Assembly (NCBI GenBank): GCA_036270095.1 | Contig: DATBDE010000076.1 | Coordinates: forward strand, 47,867 to 111,866 | Direction of reading: 5' to 3' | DNA from: DATBDE01 sp036270095 | Lineage (GTDB): Bacteria; Actinomycetota; Thermoleophilia; Solirubrobacterales; Solirubrobacteraceae | Length of the DNA stretch: 64,000 nt | Shown here: positions 24,716 to 31,936 of the stretch, piece after piece | Numbering within the stretch: the first letter of the stretch is position 1 | Layout: every line of letters starts with the position of its first letter | Position numbers and translations under genes: made by a program | The notes under the pieces: model-generated | What the model saw: only the letters and a program-made list of their open reading frames with translations | The model's database searches: none | Told to the model about the DNA's origin: nothing

Positions 24716-25630
24716 TCAGCTGCGCATGGCCACGACCGCGAGACGGTCGCCGAAGTCGGGCGCGACCATGCGGTCGGCGAGGCCCGCGGCCGACGCGACG
24801 CCCACCAGCGCCCGCGCCACCGGCGGCGCGTAGCCGCGCAGGCGGTCCAGGTAGTAGCGGACGGTGAAGGCCTTGGGATCGGTGCGGCGCTCGCGGGGCG
24901 CGAGGCCCGCGCGCGCCAGCGCCACGAACAGCGACGTCCGCGTGAAGTAGTGCACGTGGGTGGGGATGACCGACCACCAGCGCGCCCCGAGCGCCCGCGC
25001 CGCCGCGCTGCCGGCGTTCGGCACCGCGAGCCACAGCGCGCCGCCGGGGGCCAGCAGGTCGCGCACGCGCTCGAGCGCGCCGACAGCATCGGGCAGGTGC
25101 TCGAGCACGTCGCCCATGGCGATCGCGGAGAACGCGCCCGCCGGCAGCGCCGCCGTGCCCAGGTCGCCCTCGCGCACGTCGAGCCCGAACCGTTCGCGCG
25201 CCCGCGCCGAGGCAAACGCGCTCGGCTCGAGCCCGACCGTCTCCCAGCCCCGCGTCCGCGCCTCGTCGAGCAGGAACCCGAGCCAGCAGCCGATGTCGAG
25301 CAGGGCGGCGCGCGGCGCGTGGCGCTCGATCATGTCCAGCGCCCGCTGAGCGGTGGCGCGCTGCCCGGCCTCCTCGGCCTCGTACTCGTCCGAGGCCGCG
25401 GTCTCGTAGGCGGCGGTCAGCGTCGCCTCATCCGGCATCGGGTGCAGCTGGCCGTGGCCGCACACGCCGCAGCGGGCGACGTCGGCCAGCGCGGTGCCGA
25501 AGCGATCGGTGGTGGGGACGAGGCCGTCGGGGCCCATCTCGCCGGCCACGCGCAGGTGCGCGCGCAGGCCGCTCGCACCGCACGCGGCGCAGCGCCCGGG
25601 AACTGCGTCGCGGCGTGGACCCGGTGGCAT
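24716..25630 (-). CDS. Class I methyltransferase with zinc-ribbon-like N-terminus
   Basis: This 304-residue protein begins with a four-cysteine pattern (CAACGAS near 15 and CGVCGHG near 54), followed by a Rossmann methyltransferase: SAM-binding LLDIGCWLGFLLDEA near 115, IAMGDVLEHLPDAVGALE and LAPGGALWLAVPN. The layout resembles sugar methyltransferases of nucleotide-sugar and O-antigen pathways, but the acceptor is unknown. The promoter of the divergent GT gene lies in the 16-bp gap upstream. Confidence 0.82.
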   Translation of the reverse strand: MPPGPRRDAVPGRCAACGASGLRAHLRVAGEMGPDGLVPTTDRFGTALADVARCGVCGHGQLHPMPDEATLTAAYETAASDEYEAEEAGQRATAQRALDMIERHAPRAALLDIGCWLGFLLDEARTRGWETVGLEPSAFASARARERFGLDVREGDLGTAALPAGAFSAIAMGDVLEHLPDAVGALERVRDLLAPGGALWLAVPNAGSAAARALGARWWSVIPTHVHYFTRTSLFVALARAGLAPRERRTDPKAFTVRYYLDRLRGYAPPVARALVGVASAAGLADRMVAPDFGDRLAVVAMRS

Positions 25631-25646
25631 AAGATGCCGCGCCAGT

Positions 25647-26660
25647 ATGACCGGGGAGGTAGGGGCCCTAGAGCATCGGACCCTGCGGTTGCTGTCGGTG
25701 GTCGCTCCGATGTGCAACGAGGGCCCGGGGGTGAACGCGTTCATCGACCGCACGCGTGCGGCGCTGCAGGGCGTGCCCTTCGAGCTCATCGTCGTCGACG
25801 ACGGGTCGACCGACGACACGCTCGCGCGCCTGCGCCTCGTCGCGGCCGAGGACCGGCGCATCCGCATCGTCTCCCTGGCCCGCAACTTCGGTCACCAGAC
25901 CGCGCTGACGGCGGGGCTGGACGCCGTGCGCGGGGACGTCGCCGTGACCATCGACGGCGACCTGCAGGACCCGCCCGAGGTGATCCCCGAGCTGCTCGAG
26001 CGCTGGCGGCAGGGTGCCGACGTGGTCTCGGCCGTGCGTTCGGAGCGCACCGGCGAGACCCGCTTCAAGCTCGCCACCGCGGACTGGTTCTACCGCGTGT
26101 TCCGCCGCCTGGCCAACGTCGACCTGCCCGCGCAGAGCGGCGACTTCCGGCTCATGGACCGCTGCGCGCTGGACGCGCTGGGGTCGATGCGCGAGCGCAA
26201 CCGCTTCCTACGCGGCATGAGCGTGTGGGTGGGCTTCCGCCAGGATTCGATCGCCTACGAGCGCGCCGCCCGCACCAACGGGCACACGAAGTACAGCCTG
26301 ACGCGCATGATGAAGTTCTCCTTCGACGCGCTGACCTCGTTCAGCCAGGTGCCGCTGCAGCTCGCGATGCTGCTCGGGTTCGCGCTCTCGCTGGCCGCGT
26401 TGGCGGGCCTGCCGCTGGTCATCGTCGCCCGCTACCTCGGCATCTTCACCAAGGGTGTGCCCACCGTCCTGTTCGCCGTGCTGCTCATCGGCGGCATCCA
26501 GCTCATCACCGTGGGCATCATCGGCGAGTACGTCGGGCGCATTTACGACGAGGTCAAGAAGCGGCCGCTGTACATCGTGCGCGAGCGGTTCAACTTCGAG
26601 CCCTCCGAGCCCGACCTGCTCGACGTTGCCGCCGAGCACGAGCGCGCGGTGGGACCGTGA
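25647..26660 (+). CDS. Polyprenyl-phosphate glycosyltransferase (GtrB/DPM-like GT2)
   Basis: This 337-residue protein has a GT-A domain (LLSVVAPMCNEGPGVNAFIDR, IVVDDGSTDDT, DGDLQDPPEVIPEL with the DxD, and QSGDFRLMDR) followed by two membrane helices (about 235-262 and 270-295) and the family tail GEYVGRIYDEVKKRPLYIVRERF. It should transfer one sugar from a nucleotide donor to undecaprenyl phosphate for use outside the membrane. It is the first of three overlapping genes ending in a GT-C transferase, the natural user of the lipid-linked sugar. Confidence 0.88.
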   Translation: MTGEVGALEHRTLRLLSVVAPMCNEGPGVNAFIDRTRAALQGVPFELIVVDDGSTDDTLARLRLVAAEDRRIRIVSLARNFGHQTALTAGLDAVRGDVAVTIDGDLQDPPEVIPELLERWRQGADVVSAVRSERTGETRFKLATADWFYRVFRRLANVDLPAQSGDFRLMDRCALDALGSMRERNRFLRGMSVWVGFRQDSIAYERAARTNGHTKYSLTRMMKFSFDALTSFSQVPLQLAMLLGFALSLAALAGLPLVIVARYLGIFTKGVPTVLFAVLLIGGIQLITVGIIGEYVGRIYDEVKKRPLYIVRERFNFEPSEPDLLDVAAEHERAVGP

Positions 26661-28033
26661 GGGTCGCGGTCATCGGGGCCGGCGTCGCCGGCCTCGTCGC
26701 GGCCTGCCGCGTCGGGCGCGAGGGGCATGCGGTCGACGTCTACGAGCGCTGGCCCGGGCTCGGCGGCCAGGCGGCGACGATCGACGTCGGCGGCGGCCAC
26801 CTGCTCGAACGCTACTACCACCACCTGTTCACCAGCGACCACCACATCGCGGGGCTGTGGGACGAGCTCGGGATGCCCGACGAGCTGCGCTGGGAGCCGT
26901 CGAGCATGGCCTTCTTCGCCGACGGCGCCTCGCGGCCGTTCACCACGCCGCTCGACCTGCTGCGGTTCCGGCCGCTGCCGCCGCTCGCGCGGTTGCGCAT
27001 GGGCCTCGCCATCGTGCGCCTGCAGCGCGGGACTCCGACGCTGAGCGAGGCCGAGCGCGTGACCGCTCGCGACTGGATCGTCGCGGCGATGGGCCCCCGC
27101 GCGTGGGCCAAGGTGTGGGGGCCGCTGCTGCAGGGGAAGTTCGGCCACCGGGCCGACGACATCTCGATGGCGTGGCTGCAGAGCAAGCTCACCGTGCGGC
27201 GCCAGCTGGGGGAGGGCGAGGCGCGCGAGGAGCGGCTCGGCTACCCGCAGGGCTCGTGGGAGCCGCTGTTCGGCGCGCTGCGCGCGCGGGTCGAGGCCCA
27301 GGGCGGCCGCGTGCTCACCGACCGGCCGGCGGCGCGGCTCGTGCGCAACAACGGGCACGTCGGCGTGGTCCCCGGCGTGCCGGGGAGCTTCCGCAACGGC
27401 CACGACCCGCGCGGCTTTGCCCGCGACCGCGAGCTCGAGACCTACGACGCCGTCGTGGCCACGGTGCCGTCGGGGGTGTTCGCGGACCTGCTCGACGACC
27501 GGCTGCGCGATGAGGTCGGCGCCGCCTACCTCGGGCGGCTGGACTCGATCGAGTACCACGCGGCCCTGTGCCTGCTGCTCGAGCTCGACCGCTCGTTCAC
27601 GCCCTTCTACTGGACCAACGTGGCCGACACGGACCTGCCCTTCGTGGGCCTGATCGAGCACACCAACCTGATCGGGGCCGAGCGCTACGACGGGCGCCGC
27701 TTCCTCTACGTCGCCAACTACCTGCCGCCCGACGACGCGTGGCTGGGGCTGAGCGCGGACGAGCTGCTTGCGGTCTACGAGCCCGGCCTGCGCAAGGTCA
27801 ACCCGTCCTTTCACCGCTCCTGGGTGCGCAACGCGTGGCTGCACCGCGAGCCCGACGCGCAGCCGATCGTCGACCTCGGCTACCACGAGCGCATCCCGCC
27901 GCTGCGGACCGGCGCGCCCGGGCTCTGGCTCGCCAACACCACGCAGGTCTATCCGGAGGACCGGGGCACGAACTACGCGGTCCGGCTCGGCGACAACGTG
28001 GCGCGGGCGCTGCTGGCGCAGGCGCCGCGATGA
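26657..28033 (+). CDS. FAD-dependent oxidoreductase of the amine oxidase / UGM-like group
   Basis: This 458-residue flavoprotein starts with the dinucleotide fold VAVIGAGVAGLVAACRVGREGHAVDVYERWPGLGGQA. A conserved middle (GPRAWAKVWGPLLQGKFG, ISMAWLQSKL) and C-terminal FAD site (GLWLANTTQVYPEDRGTNYAVRLG) match a glycan-locus family related to UDP-galactopyranose mutase and protoporphyrinogen oxidase. The reaction is not known. It is locked between the GtrB-like gene (GTGA overlap) and the GT-C gene (ATGA overlap), so it probably alters the lipid-linked or nucleotide sugar that these enzymes use. Confidence 0.8.
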   Translation: MRVAVIGAGVAGLVAACRVGREGHAVDVYERWPGLGGQAATIDVGGGHLLERYYHHLFTSDHHIAGLWDELGMPDELRWEPSSMAFFADGASRPFTTPLDLLRFRPLPPLARLRMGLAIVRLQRGTPTLSEAERVTARDWIVAAMGPRAWAKVWGPLLQGKFGHRADDISMAWLQSKLTVRRQLGEGEAREERLGYPQGSWEPLFGALRARVEAQGGRVLTDRPAARLVRNNGHVGVVPGVPGSFRNGHDPRGFARDRELETYDAVVATVPSGVFADLLDDRLRDEVGAAYLGRLDSIEYHAALCLLLELDRSFTPFYWTNVADTDLPFVGLIEHTNLIGAERYDGRRFLYVANYLPPDDAWLGLSADELLAVYEPGLRKVNPSFHRSWVRNAWLHREPDAQPIVDLGYHERIPPLRTGAPGLWLANTTQVYPEDRGTNYAVRLGDNVARALLAQAPR

Positions 28034-29373
28034 GCGCACGCTGGGCGGCGGTGCCGCGCCGCGAGCGCCTGCTGCTCGGCGCCATCGTCGGCGTCGCGCT
28101 GGTCGTGCGTATCGCCTACGTCGCCGTGCACGGCGGCGCGCCGCTGAACGGGGACGAGATCGAGTACGCGCTCGAGGGCAAGCTCGCCGCCAACGGGCAC
28201 TGGTTCTGGTCCACGACGCCGTACGGGATCGCGCACGCGTCGATCTTCAAGGCGCCGCTGTACCCGGCCTGGGTGGGGGCGTGGTTCTCGGTCTTCGGCG
28301 AGCACGCGCGCGTGGTCATGTTCGCCCAGGCGTTCATCAGCGCCGGCACCGTCGCGCTGACCTGGCTGCTGGCGCGGCGGTTGTTCGGGCCGACGGTCGC
28401 CCTGGCCTCGGCGGGGGTCATGGCGATCTACCCGTTCGCGTTCCAGTACGACGGGCGGCTGTACTCGGAGGCGCTGGCCACGCCGCTGACCGTGCTGATC
28501 CTGTGGGCGGTGCTCGAGCGCGTGCCCACGGCTCGGCGGGCGGCGGCGGTCGGGGCGCTGGTCGGAGTCCTGCTGCTGCTGCGGCCGAGCTCGGTGTTCC
28601 TGCTCCCGGTGGTGCTGGTGGCCTGGGCCCTGAGCGGCGGCCTGCGGGGCGGGGTGGGGATGGCGGTGCTGTGCGGGGTGGTGGCGGCCTTGGTGGTGGC
28701 GCCGTGGACGATCCGCAACGCGGTGGTCACGGGCGCCTTCGTGCCCATCTCGGCGCAGGACGCCGCGGCCTCGGGCACGTTCAACGACGACGCAGCACAC
28801 GACCCCGTCTACCCGTGGGCGTGGCGGCCGCTGCCTTCGCGCGACCGCGACGTGTTCGACCCGCGCCAGCCGCGGCCGGATGCGGTGTGGCGGGCCGAGC
28901 TGCTGCGGCGGGCCCGCGCCTACATCTCCGCCCACCCGGCCTCGGTGCCGAAGGCGCTGTTCTGGAACGGCCTCGTGCGCACGTGGGACGTGCGCTCGCC
29001 CGCCCGCATCCTCGACGAGGTGCCGTTCGAGGCGCGCTCGCGGCACCTGACCGAGATCGGCCTGGCCATCTACTGGGTGCTGCTGGCGGTGGCGCTGACC
29101 GGGCTGTGGCGGCTGCGGTGGCGGTCGACGCTGCTGCTGCCGATCCTCGCCGCCGTGGCCGCGATGGCCGTGGTGTTCACGGTCGACGGCGGGACCCGCT
29201 ACCGGGCCCCGGTCGAGCCGCTCCTCGTCGTCATCGCGTGCTCGAGCGCCGTACCGGCGCTGTCCTCGCTGCGCGCTGGCCGCCGTTCGCGGCGGTCTGG
29301 CACAGGTTCGGCGGATCGTTCGCACACAGCGAGTAGTAGCTCACGCCCGCCTGCGTCCGCTGGCGTGCGGTGA
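28030..29373 (+). CDS. GT39-like membrane glycosyltransferase
   Basis: This 447-residue GT-C protein has about nine to ten membrane helices. The first extracytoplasmic loop has the acidic motif NGDEIEYALEGKLAANG near 39-55, the expected catalytic Asp-Glu of the ArnT/PMT group. A long loop near residues 240-330 is followed by further helices. It should move a sugar from a polyprenyl-phosphate donor onto a surface acceptor, taking its donor from the upstream GtrB-like enzyme. The C-terminal 40 residues are Ser/Arg-rich. Confidence 0.82.
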   Translation: MSARWAAVPRRERLLLGAIVGVALVVRIAYVAVHGGAPLNGDEIEYALEGKLAANGHWFWSTTPYGIAHASIFKAPLYPAWVGAWFSVFGEHARVVMFAQAFISAGTVALTWLLARRLFGPTVALASAGVMAIYPFAFQYDGRLYSEALATPLTVLILWAVLERVPTARRAAAVGALVGVLLLLRPSSVFLLPVVLVAWALSGGLRGGVGMAVLCGVVAALVVAPWTIRNAVVTGAFVPISAQDAAASGTFNDDAAHDPVYPWAWRPLPSRDRDVFDPRQPRPDAVWRAELLRRARAYISAHPASVPKALFWNGLVRTWDVRSPARILDEVPFEARSRHLTEIGLAIYWVLLAVALTGLWRLRWRSTLLLPILAAVAAMAVVFTVDGGTRYRAPVEPLLVVIACSSAVPALSSLRAGRRSRRSGTGSADRSHTASSSSRPPASAGVR

Positions 29374-29380
29374 TTGCCCT

Positions 29381-30169
29381 TCACGCGCGGCAGACCGCCA
29401 CGAGGTCCAGACACGCAGCGAGCGGGTCGCAGGCCAGGTAGAAGTCGTCCGGGGTGATGGCCGCGGCGCGCGCGTCCGGCGCGTTCCGGGCGCGGGCGAG
29501 CAGGCGGTCGTAGAGCGCCTGGCGGGCGCGGCGGGGCACGAGGCGGCGCAGCCTGAGCGGGTCGCGGCGCAGCAGGGCGTCCAGGCGCGCGTGCTCGGCG
29601 GCGACGAGCGCGAGGTAGCGGTCCGAGCCGAAGAGGCCGCGCAGCTCCACGCTGGCGAAATGCGGCGCGCACAGGGCCCGTAGCTGCTCCGCTTCGAGCT
29701 CAACGTAGTGGTAGGGGTCGATGATCTCGTCGGGGCGCCCGAAGGTCAGCCGGTTGGGGGTGACGACGACCGCCACGCCGTCGGGCGCGAGCACGCGCGC
29801 GATCTCGGCCAGCGCTCGATCGGGGTCGGGGACGTGCTCGATCGACTGGATCGAGACGGCGGAGGCGAAGCTCGCGTCCGGGAACGGCAGGGCGCGCATG
29901 TCCGCCACCGCGCTCAGCCGCCCCTGGCCGGTCAGCGCGTCGGGATCGACGTCCACGGCCACCGACTCGCGCGGCGCGAGGAGCGCGGCCGAGTGCCCGG
30001 TGCCGGCGCCGACGTCGAGCACGCGCCCGTTCCGCGGGAGCACCTCCGCGGCGCGCGCGTAGGCAGCGACGTGGCGCTGGTACGTCGGGTTGAAGCCGCC
30101 CTCGCGGGTGGTGACCCGCTCGCCCGTGGGGCGGATCGCCGGTCCCGAGCGGCTCGCCCGGGCCGTCAC
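29381..30169 (-). CDS. Class I SAM-dependent methyltransferase
   Basis: The 262-residue protein has a methyltransf_11 core: NGRVLDVGAGTGHSAALLA near 47, AVDVDPDALT, ADMRALPFPDASFASAVSIQSIEHVPDPDRALAEIARVL and a C-terminal alpha-helical region. The PNRLTFGRPDEIIDPYHYVE segment is common in glycan-locus methyltransferases. It is the last gene of a three-gene minus-strand operon, one base after the GT2 gene. The acceptor is unknown. Confidence 0.8.
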   Translation of the reverse strand: MTARASRSGPAIRPTGERVTTREGGFNPTYQRHVAAYARAAEVLPRNGRVLDVGAGTGHSAALLAPRESVAVDVDPDALTGQGRLSAVADMRALPFPDASFASAVSIQSIEHVPDPDRALAEIARVLAPDGVAVVVTPNRLTFGRPDEIIDPYHYVELEAEQLRALCAPHFASVELRGLFGSDRYLALVAAEHARLDALLRRDPLRLRRLVPRRARQALYDRLLARARNAPDARAAAITPDDFYLACDPLAACLDLVAVCRA

Positions 30170-30170
30170 C

Positions 30171-30956
30171 TCACGGCTCGAACTTGCGCGACCGCAGGAT
30201 CCCCGACCGGTGGAGCATCAGCCGCGCGCCCACCAGCAGGGTCTTGCACCCGTACACGATCGACGGCTTGAGCGCCACCGATGACGCGTCGTCGAAGTAG
30301 ATCGTTCGTGTCGGCACCTCCGCCAGTCGATAGCCCATGTGCGACGCCTGCATGAGCATCTCGGAGTCGAACGAGAAGTCGAGCGAGTTGCGCAGAAACG
30401 GCACATTGACGAGCAACTCCCGTGAGTAAGCGCGGTAGCCGGAGTGCATCTCGGTCATCTGCGTGCCGAGGATCCCGTTCTCGACGACGGTCAGGCACCG
30501 GTTCGCGATCAGCTTCCAGAGCGGCATCTTGCCCTTCAGCGCGGCGCGGGGACCGTCGGCGAGGCGTGAGCCGAGGACGAGGTCGGCCTCGCCGCGCAGG
30601 ATGGGGGCGACGAGCTTGGGGATCAGGGTGGGCTCGTACTGCCCGTCGGGGTGGAGCATCACCACGACGTCGGCGTCGTGCTGCAGCGCCCACAGGTAAC
30701 ACGTCTTCTGGTTGCCGCCGTAGCCCACGTTGTGCGGGTGCCAGATGACCTGCAGCGGCAGTGTGCGGGCGACCTCGATGGTGTCGTCGGGCGACTTGTC
30801 GTCGACGAGGATGACGTCGTCGACCCAGCCGGCGGGGATGGCGCCGTAGGTCCGCTCGAGCGTCTTGCCCGCGTTGTACGCCGGCATGACGACGACGATC
30901 TTGCCCGGCGGGAGGTCGGCCCGCGCGGCGTCGGCCTGCTCGGTGAGCGTGGTCAT
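30171..30956 (-). CDS. GT2 glycosyltransferase, DPM1-like without membrane helices
   Basis: This 261-residue GT-A protein has VVVMPAYNAGKTLERTY, ILVDDKSPDDTIEVA, MLHPDGQYEPTLIPKL (DxD replaced by PDG) and TQMTEMHSGYRAYSRELL, a signature of soluble dolichol-phosphate mannose synthase relatives in actinobacteria. It has no C-terminal membrane helices, unlike the enzyme at 25647. It probably makes a polyprenyl-phosphate sugar or glycosylates a lipid. The ATG overlaps the upstream methyltransferase stop by 4 nt. Confidence 0.82.
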   Translation of the reverse strand: MTTLTEQADAARADLPPGKIVVVMPAYNAGKTLERTYGAIPAGWVDDVILVDDKSPDDTIEVARTLPLQVIWHPHNVGYGGNQKTCYLWALQHDADVVVMLHPDGQYEPTLIPKLVAPILRGEADLVLGSRLADGPRAALKGKMPLWKLIANRCLTVVENGILGTQMTEMHSGYRAYSRELLVNVPFLRNSLDFSFDSEMLMQASHMGYRLAEVPTRTIYFDDASSVALKPSIVYGCKTLLVGARLMLHRSGILRSRKFEP

Positions 30957-31876
30957 TTCCGGGCCTCCACGTAGATCGTGCCGCCGTGCCCGGCCGCAGC
31001 CTCCGCTCCCGCCGCCGCGGCAGCGACCGGGAACAGCGTCGCCGCTGCGGCCAGCGTCGTCGCGCGCCGCTCCGGGGACAGCGGCCGGTGGCGGGCCTCG
31101 GGGCGGCGGATCGCCGCGTACAGGTCGGGATGGCCCGGAAGCGCGCCGGTCAGACCGTGCAGCCAGCCGAACACGACCTGGCCGCCACGCAGGTGCGACG
31201 TGCGCTGCACGCGCAGCCCGAGCGACTCGATCCGCGCGATCAGCGCCGGCGCCGGCACGTGGACGAGGTGGCGGGGGAGGTCGAGCGCGAACCAGCGGTC
31301 GCCGAACGCGCGCGCCTGCCACGACTCCACGTTCGGCAGGCTCACGACGAGCACGCCGCCGGGCATGAGCAGGTCGGCCGCGCGGCGCAGCGCCTCGCCC
31401 GGCGCGCGCAGGTGCTCGAGTGAGTGCCAGAACACGATCGCCGCGTACGGGCCCTCGAGCGACGCGATCTCGCCCGCGCGCAGGTCGGCCCGCACGGGGT
31501 TGCGCTCGAGCCCGACAGCGGCCCGGCCCCGCGCGCGCAGCGCATCGATGAGGACGCCGTCGCCGGCGCCCACGTCGAGCATCGGTCCCGGAGGCGCGAT
31601 CCGGTCCAGCCGCTGGGCCAGCCGGCCCCGGAAGCGGCGCAGGACGACGTCGCCCACGCCCGAGAACCGCCCGGTCGGCGGCCGGTACCACGCGCCGTAG
31701 GCGGCATCGAGCTCGGCGTCGGTGGGCCACGGCGCCGTGGTGTCGGCCCCGCAGTGCGGGCAGCGCAGCCTGCCGCTGAGGCGCTCGGCGCCGTCGAGCG
31801 GGCCCTGGCACCACGCGCAGGCCGGCGGAGCGCTCGCGCCGGCCCGCCCGTTCGACTCGAGGACCGGGGAGGACAC
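30953..31876 (-). CDS. Class I methyltransferase with cysteine-pair N-terminus
   Basis: The 307-residue protein has two cysteine pairs near the N-terminus (CAWCQG and CPHCGAD), then MLDVGAGDGVLIDALRARG, IVFWHSLEHLRAPGEALRRAA and GVLVVSLPNVESWQARAFGDRWFALDLPRH. This is the zinc-ribbon plus methyltransferase layout also seen at 24716. It leads an operon with the GT2 gene at 30171. I chose the GTG at 31876 because a TACGAT box lies 6 nt upstream; a GTG two codons earlier would overlap that box. Confidence 0.8.
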   Translation of the reverse strand: MSSPVLESNGRAGASAPPACAWCQGPLDGAERLSGRLRCPHCGADTTAPWPTDAELDAAYGAWYRPPTGRFSGVGDVVLRRFRGRLAQRLDRIAPPGPMLDVGAGDGVLIDALRARGRAAVGLERNPVRADLRAGEIASLEGPYAAIVFWHSLEHLRAPGEALRRAADLLMPGGVLVVSLPNVESWQARAFGDRWFALDLPRHLVHVPAPALIARIESLGLRVQRTSHLRGGQVVFGWLHGLTGALPGHPDLYAAIRRPEARHRPLSPERRATTLAAAATLFPVAAAAAGAEAAAGHGGTIYVEARK

Positions 31877-31882
31877 GGCCAC

Positions 31883-31888
31883 ATCGTA
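31883..31888 (-). promoter_or_regulatory. Candidate -10 box (TACGAT), leaderless start
   Basis: On the minus strand TACGAT lies 6 nt upstream of the methyltransferase GTG at 31876. It supports that start over the one at 31882. Confidence 0.35.
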
Positions 31889-31922
31889 TGAGGGACGGGG
31901 CGGGCGGGAGCCGCACGCCCCG

Positions 31923-31928
31923 TACGCT
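31923..31928 (+). promoter_or_regulatory. Candidate -10 box (TACGCT), leaderless start
   Basis: TACGCT lies 8 nt before the TTG start of the large membrane protein. The divergent box for the minus-strand operon is 35 bp away. Confidence 0.35.
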
Positions 31929-31936
31929 CCCGGCCC

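Noticed and set aside
26543..28039. Long minus-strand frame opposite the flavoenzyme gene
   Set aside because: Its translation is rich in Arg, Gln, His and Val with no domain; the plus strand carries a clear FAD protein.
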